Assembly (NCBI GenBank): GCA_963834515.1
Contig: CAWICB010000007.1
Coordinates: 1,798,001-1,862,000, forward strand
DNA: 64,000 bases
DNA from: RYN-230 sp963834515
GTDB lineage: Bacteria; Actinomycetota; Actinomycetes; Streptosporangiales; Streptosporangiaceae
Reading direction: 5' to 3'
In this document: in pieces, positions 37,715-45,455 of the stretch
Layout: the number at the start of each line of letters is the position of its first letter
Position numbering within the stretch: the stretch's first letter is position 1
Notes under the pieces: generated by a model
Databases searched by the model: none
Seen by the model: only the letters and a program-made list of their open reading frames with translations
What the model was told of the DNA's origin: nothing
Position numbers and translations under genes: made by a program

Positions 37715-37816
37715 TCACATGCTCTTCATGCGGTAGAAGCGGCGGATGTCGTCCTGACCGGCCAGCAGGGCCAGGAAAATGGTGGCGGTCAGGGCGGCGA
37801 ATGCGATGTGCTTCAT
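37715..37816 (-). CDS. DUF6893-like membrane micro-protein
   Basis: 33 residues: MKHIAFAALTATIFLALLAG, a single hydrophobic helix, then QDDIRRFYRMKSM. The tail (RR-Y-x-M-x-SM) is that of the tiny DUF6893 family in actinobacteria. GAGAGG precedes ATG 37816. It is the first reading frame of the minus-strand nifJ transcript, 121 bases ahead of DUF6544, with DevR-like boxes 120-180 bases upstream. Function unknown. Confidence 0.65.
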   Translation of the reverse strand: MKHIAFAALTATIFLALLAGQDDIRRFYRMKSM

Positions 37817-37934
37817 GGCCGGCCTCTCTTGGGTTCCAGCGCAGCTTTCCGGCTGCGCCATGTTCGTCGGCGCCTGTCGGTATCAGGTACGCGTTCTCAG
37901 TTGCCAGGGTCGTTTCCGGCGGCCGGTACGGATA

Positions 37935-37998
37935 GGGCCGAAGGTCTCCGCCGCGATGGGCGCAGGACCTGCCGGGGCCCCGCCGGCCCGTTGGTCCC
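37935..37998. promoter_or_regulatory. DevR-like boxes between the nifJ operon and the PII gene
   Basis: GGGCCGAAGGTCTC at 37935-37948, with a weaker match TGGGCGCAGGACCT exactly 22 bp on (37957-37970), and GGCCCGTTGGTCCC at 37985-37998. They sit in the 319-base divergent spacer, 120-180 bases from the micro-protein start and 138-200 bases from the PII start. Confidence 0.5.
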
Positions 37999-38135
37999 AG
38001 CCGGAAAGGTCCTGCGCACGCGCCATCCAGGGTCATTCGGCGGTACTGCCCGGGAGCCTGGCCCGCTGCAATAGAAGAAGACGGGCTTGACGAGCAGCCC
38101 AGCCGGCCCGCGCAGGGGCCGAAAGGGGAAAAGCG

Positions 38136-38471
38136 ATGAAGCTGATCACCGCGATCGTCCGGATGGACGATCTGCCCAGAGTGATGAACGCGGCCACCGA
38201 TGCCGGGGCCCAGGGCCTGACCGCGAGCAAGGTCAGCGGGTTCGGACGGCAGTACGGGTACACCAGGAAGGCCACCCGGACGGGCCAGCCGGTTCTGCTG
38301 CCCAAGGCGCGGGCGGACATCGTGGTCCGGGACGAGGACACCGACGCCGTCCTCAACGCCATCGTGAAGTGTGTCAGCACCGGCAGCATCGGTGACGGGA
38401 AGCTCTGGGTCAGCCCGGTGGAATGCGTGGTCCGGGCCCGCACCGGCGAGCGCGACGACAACGCGCTCTGA
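38136..38471 (+). CDS. PII-like signal protein with atypical T-loop
   Basis: 111 residues, AAGGGGAAA before ATG 38136. MKLITAIVRMDDLPRVMNAA, SKVSGFGRQYGYTR and the C-terminal GSIGDGKLWVSPVECVVRARTGERD are PII (GlnB/GlnK) signatures including the ATP/2-oxoglutarate site. The T-loop (KATRTGQPVLLPKARADIVV) is one residue shorter than usual and lacks the modifiable Tyr 51, so uridylylation/adenylylation is not expected. No amtB or glnD nearby. It is monocistronic and converges with the nitroreductase gene. Confidence 0.85.
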   Translation: MKLITAIVRMDDLPRVMNAATDAGAQGLTASKVSGFGRQYGYTRKATRTGQPVLLPKARADIVVRDEDTDAVLNAIVKCVSTGSIGDGKLWVSPVECVVRARTGERDDNAL

Positions 38472-38481
38472 GCACGGCCGG

Positions 38482-39504
38482 TCAGCCGCCGGTCTCCAGC
38501 ACCTCGGAGACCGGGCGGCGGGGCGAGCGCGGGCCGGGCAGCCCGTAGCCAAAGCGCAGGATCATCTGCGGGTAGTCGAAGCCGGACCCGGGATCACGGA
38601 CCAGCCAGGCATCGGGTGTTTCCAGTGGCGCGGTGAGCGGGCTGACCGCGATGTCCCGGACCGTGGCCGTCAGCAGGACACGCTGCAGCGCCTGCCCAGC
38701 GCGCAGCCAGCCTGGCCGGCTGCTGGACTCAGTGGACAGCACGGCTAGCTGCGGCCGTTCCTCGAACCAGGCGTACTGGGCCGGCCCGCGCCGGGCCGGG
38801 CCGAAGTCACGGACCGGCGCGGCGCCAGCCGGATCGTGCGGGGCGAGCGCCTCCTCGGGGATGCCCTCCTGGTCGCGGGCGCCGCCGGCCCAGCGGGCCA
38901 GTTCCGCGCGGTAGCCAGGATCAGCCAGCAGTTCGCGCTCGGCGTCCTGGGCCAGCTGCAGCAGCCGGCGGACCTCGGCCTGGTCCGGGAAATTCAGCAC
39001 TGCCCCCTCCAGCCGGGCCGCCTCACGCAGCTCAGCCAGCGTTCCCGGCGGTACCGGCCGCGCGCTGAACGGGGACCGGTTGGTGCGGCGCCGCGGAATG
39101 GCCGCGCGCAGCTCGACCTCGTCGGGCTGGGCCTGGCACCGCCCGGCCAGCCGGACGGTGGCCAGCAGCAGCCGTTGCGTCCGGGCCGGGGTCAGCCGGG
39201 TCACCGGCTGGCGGCCAGCCACCGCGGCGGCCAGCCGGAGGTTGAACAGCGCGGCACCGCACGCGATGTGCACGGCGCGGCCGTGCGGGTCGCCGAACCG
39301 CAGCATCCGGTCCGGGTCGGCGTACAGCTCGATGGTCTGCCGGGCGGGCTCGAAACGGAACCGCCACGGCTGGGTATTGTGCATCGACGGCGCCAGGGTG
39401 GCCGCCGCCACCAGCTCCGCCACCAGCTGCTGCGGCACCTCTTCCGGTGGCTCATCCGGCTGGTCTCCAGGTGTCGCGGCGGGCGGGCCATCGCGGCGGG
39501 TCAT
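38482..39504 (-). CDS. Acg-type nitroreductase family protein
   Basis: 340 residues. LVAAATLAPSMHNTQPWRF is the FMN-binding start of Acg-like proteins, repeated by CGAALFNLRLAAAVAG and PRRRTNRSPFSARPVP; the C-terminal half contains RAGQALQRVLLTATVRDIAVS. Mycobacterial Acg (Rv2032) is a DosR-regulon member that resembles a nitroreductase but sequesters FMN; the same may hold here. It starts 34 bases after the CBS-BON gene and is the second gene of that unit, below the DevR-like box pair at 40494-40529. Confidence 0.85.
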   Translation of the reverse strand: MTRRDGPPAATPGDQPDEPPEEVPQQLVAELVAAATLAPSMHNTQPWRFRFEPARQTIELYADPDRMLRFGDPHGRAVHIACGAALFNLRLAAAVAGRQPVTRLTPARTQRLLLATVRLAGRCQAQPDEVELRAAIPRRRTNRSPFSARPVPPGTLAELREAARLEGAVLNFPDQAEVRRLLQLAQDAERELLADPGYRAELARWAGGARDQEGIPEEALAPHDPAGAAPVRDFGPARRGPAQYAWFEERPQLAVLSTESSSRPGWLRAGQALQRVLLTATVRDIAVSPLTAPLETPDAWLVRDPGSGFDYPQMILRFGYGLPGPRSPRRPVSEVLETGG

Positions 39505-39538
39505 CGCTGCCTCCCTCTCGTCGCCGGGTGCACGGTGC

Positions 39539-40420
39539 TCAGCTCGGTGCGGGGACGCCGATCTTCTCGATGACGTCCACCACGCCGTCGATGTCCCAGG
39601 TCAGCCGGGCCGCGACCCGGACCAGGCCGGGGTCGGTGTCGGCCGGGAGCTGGCCGCCCAGGGTGACGACGCCGCCCCGCACCCGGACCGTGACCGTGCC
39701 GGGGTCGGTGAGCAGCACCCTGGCCAGCAGCTCGCCGACTTCACCGGCGATGTCCTGGTCGGAGCGCAGGAAGACGCTCAGCAGGTCGCCCCGGCTGACG
39801 ATCCCGGCCAGCGTCCCGTCGGGGTGCACGACCGGAAGCCGCTTGACGTGGTGGCTGTTCATCAGCCTGGCCGCAGCCGGCAGCGACGCGTCGGGATGAA
39901 TGGTGACCGCTGGTGAGGTCATCAGCTCCTCGGCGGTCAGGCCGGAGTGCTCGTCGTGGCGGTGGGTCAGGTGCAGGCCGGCCGCCGTCCCGGCGTGGGC
40001 AGCCCGCTCCCGTTTCTCCTGCGCACGGAGCAGGTCCGCCTCGGAGACCAGCCCAGCCACATGGCGGCCGAGGATCAGCACCGGCACCGAGCTGACCCGG
40101 TGCTCGGCCAGCAGCGCGGCGATCTCCTTGTAGGGGGTGATCCGGTCGACGGTGATCACCTTGGTGGTCATCACGTCCCGGACCCGCTGGTGCCAGCGGC
40201 CGTGGTGCCCCGCCGGGCCCTTGCGCGCCAGGTGGCTGCCCCCGGCCGCTGGGGCCGGGCGCGCGGCAGCGGTGGGGTCCGCGCGATCCCCGTTGTGCTC
40301 CTCCACCGCGTCCAGGGCCCGGGCCACGTCAGCACTGCTGGCCCGGCCGTGCAGCGACTCGTAGTACGCAGCGCCAAGGTGACGGAGCATCGCGTTCAGG
40401 TTCTCTTCTCGCCTGGTCAT
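39539..40420 (-). CDS. CBS-pair plus BON domain protein
   Basis: 293 residues. After an 80-residue charged N-terminus come two CBS motifs, VRDVMTTKVITVDRITPYKE...SSVPVLILGR and AEELMTSPAVTIHPDASLPA...KRLPVVHPDG, which usually bind adenosyl nucleotides, then a BON domain (TVTVRVRGGVVTLGGQLP) for membrane or ligand contact. The 35-residue segment between CBS motifs is His-rich. Mycobacterial Hrp1, a CBS protein, is strongly DosR-induced. First gene of a two-gene unit with the Acg-type protein. Confidence 0.88.
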   Translation of the reverse strand: MTRREENLNAMLRHLGAAYYESLHGRASSADVARALDAVEEHNGDRADPTAAARPAPAAGGSHLARKGPAGHHGRWHQRVRDVMTTKVITVDRITPYKEIAALLAEHRVSSVPVLILGRHVAGLVSEADLLRAQEKRERAAHAGTAAGLHLTHRHDEHSGLTAEELMTSPAVTIHPDASLPAAARLMNSHHVKRLPVVHPDGTLAGIVSRGDLLSVFLRSDQDIAGEVGELLARVLLTDPGTVTVRVRGGVVTLGGQLPADTDPGLVRVAARLTWDIDGVVDVIEKIGVPAPS

Positions 40421-40493
40421 CGCAATCGCCTCCGGTCGAATCTGGGCATACTGCCCTCATGATCATTTTCTCGCGTGCCCGCCCCGGGCGTCA

Positions 40494-40529
40494 GGGCTGC
40501 ATGTCCTGTCCGGTTGGGACCTCGGTCCC
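40494..40529. promoter_or_regulatory. DevR-like box pair upstream of the CBS-BON/nitroreductase unit
   Basis: GGGACCTCGGTCCC (40516-40529), a near-perfect palindrome, and GGGCTGCATGTCCT (40494-40507), start-to-start 22 bp. They lie 74 and 96 bases upstream of the CBS-BON start at 40420. A short ORF crossing them (40459-40608, +) is not considered a gene. Confidence 0.65.
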
Positions 40530-40593
40530 CCACGCTGCATCCCCCGTGCGGACCAAGCAGCTCCGCGACGCCGTCTGCATCCTCGCCCTGGCG

Positions 40594-42639
40594 CTAGCCG
40601 CCTGGTAAGGACTGGTGCACGATGGCGCGGTCGCCGCCTGCGACCTTGGCCTCATGCAGGGCGGCGCCGGCGGCGCGCAGCGCTTCGTAGTGGGTCTGGG
40701 TGCCCGGGTCGAAGAAGGCGGCGCCGATGCTGATGGTGGCGGGGATCGAGCTGGTGCCGGTGGTGTGTGTCTGCTCGCGCACGGCGGTGCAGAGCCCGTC
40801 GGCCAGGCTCTGGATCAGCGAGGGCGTCGCGGCGGGGAATATGGCGGCGAACTCGTCGCCTCCCATGCGGGCCAGCCTGTCATTGGGCCGAAGGCGCTGG
40901 GCCAGCACGTGTGCGATGCTCTGGATGACTCCTTCCGCGTCGGCCGCACCGTGGCGGCGGATGACCTCGCGGTACCCGTCCACGTCCATGGACAACAGCG
41001 CGAGGCGCTCGGCGTTCTGCCGGGCGCGGTCCAGTTCGTTCTCGAAGCGCTGGCGGTTCCACAGGCCGGTCAGGGCGTCGTGGCCGGCCGGGTCGAGCGC
41101 TGCGGCACCGGGCCATGGTGGCGCTGGCACGCCCGCCCCGGGGCCTGTCGATCTGTCGGCACCGGCCCGCGGCTCGAGCGCCGCGCCAAAGACGTCGACC
41201 CAGCTCACGAAGTGCCGGTCGTTGAGGAACAGCGCGCGAGCCCGTTCGCGCCCGGCCTGGCCGAGCCGGGCGGCCAGCGGTGGGTCACGCAGCAGCTCGA
41301 CGATCGCATCGCCGAACGCAGCCACGTCGGCGGGGTCGGCCAGCAGCCCGCTGTGCCGGTGCTGGACCTGATCCAGATGGCCCCCCACCGCGCTGGCGAC
41401 GACCGGACGGGCCTTCCACATCGCCTCGGTCACTCCCAGGCCGAACCCCTCCTGCAGGCTTTTCTTGACCACCACCACGGCCTGGCGCTGGATCGCGTTC
41501 ACCATCGCGGCGTTCTCCTCGGGCGGGGTGAGCGGGAGGCAGGCGAGATGAACCCGGGCCCGCGCGCGGGGCGGCAGCCGCCGCCGGCGTTCCCGGACGT
41601 CGGCGAGCACGGCTTCGGCTTCGGGGTCATCGGCGACCTGGCCCGCGTCGGGGCCCGCGAGCAGCAGGTGCGCGCCGGTCGCCGGTACCACCCGTTCTGC
41701 GAAGCCATCCAGGATCCCCAGCGGGTCCTTGATCCGGTCCCATCGGGCCAGCGAGACCACCACCGGGTCCCGGCCCCAGTCCGGAGGGCCGTCGGAGTCC
41801 ACCACCGTGGGACCAGCGGCGAGCGTCGCCACCGACCCATCTGTGCGGGCGTAGCGCGGGGCGGCAGCCGGGACCCCGGCGGCCAGGCCCAGGTGCTGCA
41901 CAGCCGCCCGGGCGGCGCCATAGGACATCGGCAGGTTCTTCGTTGACCCGGGGTCGATGCCCGGCGTCACGATCGACGTCCCCGCCCCGTCCAGCCACTC
42001 CGGCAGCGAGGTACGGCGGCTGAAGACAAAGCGGCGGACGCCGGCCAGGCGCGGCCGCAGGCACCGCCACGCGTTCCGGGAGTACTCGTTGTGGTGGTCG
42101 GCGCCAATGTGGCATCTCCAGATCACGGTCGCGCCAGCCCGCTCGACCGGCACCGACATGGCCGCGGTCTGGGGGTCGTGCAGCACCACCACGTCTCCCG
42201 GGGACAGCAGGGACGCCAGCGCCTCGGCGTGGTAGAGGGCGGCCCGGTCCAGCGTCGTCAGCTCCTCGGTCCCCAGCACGCCGCCATCGCCCGGCTGGCC
42301 CTGCAGATGGTTATGAAAGCGCTTGGTGACCCGGAAGAACTCGGCAGAGCCGCGCAGCACCACCCACCGGACGTCGATCCCTGACCCTTTCCAGTACGGC
42401 AGCAGCGTACGAAGCAGCTGCGCAACTCCACCACCCAAAGCGGTGGAGTTCACCATCCACACCGTCCGTCCGCCCAGCAGCTCACCGGCGCGCTGCCGGG
42501 CCACGCGCACGCGCTGCATCATCGGCATCAGCAGGTAGCGGCCGAGATCCTCGAAATGCCGGGTCTCAAGCGGAATCTCGGCCAGAGCCGCCCCCGGTCG
42601 GGCCGCGCCTCCACGAGGATGAGAAGCGTTGTCAGACAT
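40594..42639 (-). CDS. trehalose-synthase-type glycosyltransferase fused to a GGDEF domain
   Basis: 681 residues from ATG 42639. Residues 1-500 are a GT-B glycosyltransferase of the TreT (trehalose glycosyltransferring synthase, GT4) kind: MVNSTALGGGVAQLLRTLLP, VVLHDPQTAAM, FSRRTSLPEW, VSLARWDRIKDPLGILDGF and QEGFGLGVTEAMWKARPVVAS. Residues 515-680 are a diguanylate cyclase domain: DALTGLWNRQRFENELDRA and the intact active site RMGGDEFAAIFP. Fusing the two would tie trehalose (or another sugar) synthesis to c-di-GMP. Its ATG shares a base with the KaiB-like stop (TGATG), last gene of the kaiC-kaiB unit. No I-site (RxxD five residues before GGDEF: here RPNDRLARMGGDEF has a candidate R-P-N-D). 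Confidence 0.88.
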   Translation of the reverse strand: MSDNASHPRGGAARPGAALAEIPLETRHFEDLGRYLLMPMMQRVRVARQRAGELLGGRTVWMVNSTALGGGVAQLLRTLLPYWKGSGIDVRWVVLRGSAEFFRVTKRFHNHLQGQPGDGGVLGTEELTTLDRAALYHAEALASLLSPGDVVVLHDPQTAAMSVPVERAGATVIWRCHIGADHHNEYSRNAWRCLRPRLAGVRRFVFSRRTSLPEWLDGAGTSIVTPGIDPGSTKNLPMSYGAARAAVQHLGLAAGVPAAAPRYARTDGSVATLAAGPTVVDSDGPPDWGRDPVVVSLARWDRIKDPLGILDGFAERVVPATGAHLLLAGPDAGQVADDPEAEAVLADVRERRRRLPPRARARVHLACLPLTPPEENAAMVNAIQRQAVVVVKKSLQEGFGLGVTEAMWKARPVVASAVGGHLDQVQHRHSGLLADPADVAAFGDAIVELLRDPPLAARLGQAGRERARALFLNDRHFVSWVDVFGAALEPRAGADRSTGPGAGVPAPPWPGAAALDPAGHDALTGLWNRQRFENELDRARQNAERLALLSMDVDGYREVIRRHGAADAEGVIQSIAHVLAQRLRPNDRLARMGGDEFAAIFPAATPSLIQSLADGLCTAVREQTHTTGTSSIPATISIGAAFFDPGTQTHYEALRAAGAALHEAKVAGGDRAIVHQSLPGG

Positions 42640-42869
42640 CAGGTTGCTCCCGCGCGACGCCCGCTGGCTGGCACATCGCGACAGCCCGCACGCGGCAGCC
42701 AACGCGCGCAGGCGCGCTGGAGGTTGGCCAGCGCACGGGCGCACGTAGGCGTGCCGCCGGTCACGTACAGGCGCAGGTCCCAGGTCTCCTCGGCAGATAC
42801 CGCTGGCTGAACCGCGTCCTCGGTGTCGCCACCGGCGTCGCGCGGCGGGTCATCACTGCGCTCTGTCAT
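42639..42869 (-). CDS. truncated KaiB-like protein
   Basis: 76 residues. After a 30-residue acidic leader comes WDLRLYVTGGTPTCARALAN, the first strand-helix of the KaiB thioredoxin-like fold. The second half of KaiB (about 50 residues) is missing: the protein ends in a short Arg/Ala tail and none of the three frames continues the KaiB sequence. The ATG at 42869 overlaps the end of the KaiC gene by 17 bases; the stop overlaps the glycosyltransferase start. Either a minimal KaiB derivative or a decayed one held in place by translational coupling. Confidence 0.65.
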   Translation of the reverse strand: MTERSDDPPRDAGGDTEDAVQPAVSAEETWDLRLYVTGGTPTCARALANLQRACARWLPRAGCRDVPASGRRAGAT

Positions 42870-44568
42870 CGCGGCCAGCCGGATCTGCCCCGCGCTGAGC
42901 GGCCAGGGCAGCCCGGGCCGCCTTGGCATCACCCGCCAGGCGTGCTTCGCGGCTCCCGATCTGCTCCAGCTCGGCCTGCTGCGCGGCGAGCTCTTCTTGC
43001 AATACGGCGAGCTGAGCCTGCCCCTGCGCGACGTGCGCTTTCAGCTCCCGCTTACGGCGCATCAGCTGCTCCTCGCGCTTCAGCTGGTCGCTGCGCTCCC
43101 GGGCTTGCTGCATGACGCGGGCGGAACCAGTCATCACCCCGCCGGGGCCCACGTAGACGTCGGCAAGCTCCACCCCATGGTCGGTAAGCACGAACTCCCG
43201 CACCTGGTTGGAATGGGCGGTGCCTCGCGACTTGAGCACGAACAGCAGCCGGTTACGCTCGCCGTTGGACTCGACATTGCGCAGCAGCAGCCAGGTATCC
43301 ATCAGCGAGAACACGCCCACCCCGCTCGCCTCGTCACCCTGGACCAGCGTGGTCGCCACAGCGGTGATCCCTCGGCTCTTCAGCAGGTGAAGCTGGCGGG
43401 CCACCATCGAGACCACGTCGGCCTGGGTGGGCTGGTGAGTCAGGCTGACGATCCCGTCGAGAACCGCGACGGCCGGCTTTTGCTCATCCATCAGCCGGGC
43501 CAGGATGGTCAGGTGCGTCTCCAGGCCGAATGCCAATGGCCGGGCGGCCCAGATCCGCAGCAGACCCGCCTCCACCCAGCGGCCCAGGTCCAGGCCGACC
43601 GAGCCCATGTTGCGGATCACCTCATCCGGCGACTCCTCGAACAGGACCAGCAGGGCCCGCTCGCCCCGGGCGCACGCTGCGTCGATCAAGTGTGCTCCCA
43701 CCGTGGTCTTGCCGGTACCCGGCGCCCCGCTGACCAGGACGGTTGACCCCCGGTACAGGCCGCCGGACAGCATGCGGTCCAGCCGGGGCACGCCGGTCGA
43801 CAGTCGCTCGCTGGAAGCGCCGTAGTCGAGGCTGACCGCCGTCACCGGAAGTACCTCGAAGCCACGGACCGAGATCAGGAAGGGGTACTCGTTGGTCTCA
43901 TGCGTCGACCCGCGGTACTTGATCACCTGCAGCCTCCGCGTGGCGACCCCCTCGTGCACGCGGTGGTCCAGAACGATCACGCAGTCCGACACGTACTCCT
44001 CGATCCCATGCCGGGTCAGCGCATCGTCAGCGCGCTCGCCGGTCACCATCGCAGTGACCTCCCGGCCCTCCAACCAGCCGAACAACCTGCCCAGCTCAGC
44101 CCGGACGATCGCCCGTGCATTGAACGCCCCGAACAGCACCTCGATGCTGTCGAGCACGACCCGCCTGGCCCCGATACGCCTGATCGCGTCGTCCAGCACC
44201 AGGGACAGCGGCCCGAAATCGAACTCGCCGGTCTCGACAATCTCAGCCGCCTCCACCGGGAAGGCGATGATTATCAGCATCCCGTCCCGCTGCAACCCGT
44301 CGAGGTCAAAGCCCAGCGAGGCCACGTTGGCGGTGACCTTCTCGGCTGACTCCTCGAAAGTAACCAGCACACCAGGCTCGCCGTGCTCCCGGGCGCCCGC
44401 GACCAGGAACTGCAGGCCCAGCAGGGTCTTACCGGTGCCGGTGCCGCCCGTCACCAGCGTGGATCTGCCCTGGGGCAGCCCACCCCGGGTGATCTCATCC
44501 AGTCCCCGGATACCGGTCGGGGCCTTCAGCAGCAGCGAGGCAGCCGAAGCTTCAGACAGCGAGGCCAT
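42853..44568 (-). CDS. KaiC-like double RecA ATPase
   Basis: 571 residues. Two RecA-like domains: CI with Walker A VTGGTGTGKTLLGLQFLVAG, and CII with VSGAPGTGKTTVGAHLIDAA; catalytic Glu pairs FEESAEKV and FEESPDEV are kept. The stretch aligned with the KaiC phosphorylation site reads GVFSLMDTW, retaining a Ser but not the adjacent Thr. A 90-residue coiled coil (RERSDQLKREEQLMRRKREL and following) extends the C-terminus. Such KaiC homologues outside cyanobacteria act in stress or signalling, not proven clocks. First gene of the kaiC-kaiB-TreT/GGDEF unit. Confidence 0.9.
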   Translation of the reverse strand: MASLSEASAASLLLKAPTGIRGLDEITRGGLPQGRSTLVTGGTGTGKTLLGLQFLVAGAREHGEPGVLVTFEESAEKVTANVASLGFDLDGLQRDGMLIIIAFPVEAAEIVETGEFDFGPLSLVLDDAIRRIGARRVVLDSIEVLFGAFNARAIVRAELGRLFGWLEGREVTAMVTGERADDALTRHGIEEYVSDCVIVLDHRVHEGVATRRLQVIKYRGSTHETNEYPFLISVRGFEVLPVTAVSLDYGASSERLSTGVPRLDRMLSGGLYRGSTVLVSGAPGTGKTTVGAHLIDAACARGERALLVLFEESPDEVIRNMGSVGLDLGRWVEAGLLRIWAARPLAFGLETHLTILARLMDEQKPAVAVLDGIVSLTHQPTQADVVSMVARQLHLLKSRGITAVATTLVQGDEASGVGVFSLMDTWLLLRNVESNGERNRLLFVLKSRGTAHSNQVREFVLTDHGVELADVYVGPGGVMTGSARVMQQARERSDQLKREEQLMRRKRELKAHVAQGQAQLAVLQEELAAQQAELEQIGSREARLAGDAKAARAALAAQRGADPAGRDDRAQ

Positions 44569-44647
44569 ACGAATCCTCCCGTGCTCGGGGTGTTAGACGC
44601 TCCCTGGCACCGGATCACATCGTTCATCGTCCTCAACGCCACGTTCA

Positions 44648-44661
44648 GGGCCATAGGTCTT
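44648..44661. promoter_or_regulatory. weak DevR-like box upstream of the kaiC gene
   Basis: GGGCCATAGGTCTT, ten of fourteen positions as in the best box, 80 bases before the kaiC start, a distance similar to other boxes in the window. No partner at 22 bp. Confidence 0.3.
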
Positions 44662-44713
44662 CAGTTCGCCCGGCTTGTGGAACCAAGACACATACGATAC
44701 GGCCGCAGCGGCC

Positions 44714-44943
44714 AGGATAGAGGATGTGGCGGCGTGCGCTGCCCAAGGCGTGCGCTGCCCAAGTGGATGCGCAGGTCAGGGCCGTTCTGGGCCGGGTGCT
44801 GGCGCAGCGCGGAGGTCGCGTTCGCCTACGTGACGGCGCTGTCGCCGGGGACGCGGGCGAACTGCTGGGCGCTGGCGGCGGCGGCCGGGCATGAGGGCAG
44901 GGCCGGATGCAGGCCCTGATCGGCAGCTACGCCAGGCCAGCGC
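44714..44943 (+). pseudogene. possible transposase N-terminal remnant
   Basis: The translation SPGTRANCWALAAAAGHEG followed, after a one-base shift, by RMQALIGSYAR resembles the 'R-NCW-LAE-AGH-GP-GMQ-LLG' N-terminal motif of IS701-like transposases. Only about 70 codons remain, with no inverted repeats visible. It fills most of the 410-base spacer between the kaiC promoter and the end of the arc operon. Recognition is from memory of the motif, hence low confidence. Confidence 0.3.
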
Positions 44944-44978
44944 GGCCCATCCGGCCGCTGCGAGCGATCGTGAAAGTA

Positions 44979-45455
44979 CTAAGCCACTTTGCCGCGGTCC
45001 TGGTGGTGTGCCCGGGCCGTGGGCCGGATGACCGTGACCGGCACGCCTGCGTGATGCACGCAGTAGGTGCTGACCGAGCCGAGCAGGGCGTCGGCGAACC
45101 CGCCGTGCCCGCGGCTGCCCACGACCAGCAGGTCGGCTCCTTCGGCCGCCCTGACCAGCGCCTCCGCGGGGTGTCCCGCGACGACCTCGGTGTGCACCCA
45201 GGCTGGCCACTGCGGCCCGAACACCTCGGTGACCGCGCTGGCCAGGGTCTCCCCGGCGATCTTGGCCAGGTCCACCTCGTCCGAGCCCACCGGCGCCCAG
45301 CCGAAGAACGCCGGGAACTGCCAGCCGATCACCGCGTCCAGGGTGCCGCCGGTCTGCTCGGCCTGCCGGGCGGCCCAGCGCAGGGCGGCCATGCCGCCCG
45401 GCGAGCCGTCCACGCCGACCACGATGCGCGGCTGGTCGGCGGCCGTCTCAGTCAT
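44979..45455 (-). CDS. universal stress protein, last gene of the arc operon
   Basis: 158 residues. PRIVVGVDGSPGGMAALRWA, ATP-binding LLVVGSRGHGGFADALLGSV with the canonical G-x2-G-x9-GS, and AGVPVTVIRP. This is a complete ATP-binding USP. Its start overlaps the end of carbamate kinase by 8 bases, so it is the fifth gene of the arginine deiminase operon, a linkage that ties energy from arginine to a stress sensor. Confidence 0.9.
   Translation of the reverse strand: MTETAADQPRIVVGVDGSPGGMAALRWAARQAEQTGGTLDAVIGWQFPAFFGWAPVGSDEVDLAKIAGETLASAVTEVFGPQWPAWVHTEVVAGHPAEALVRAAEGADLLVVGSRGHGGFADALLGSVSTYCVHHAGVPVTVIRPTARAHHQDRGKVA

Noticed and set aside
40459..40608. Short plus-strand ORF beginning MIIFSRARPG
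   Set aside because: It runs across the palindromic DevR-like boxes and into the end of the glycosyltransferase gene; no ribosome site or family match.
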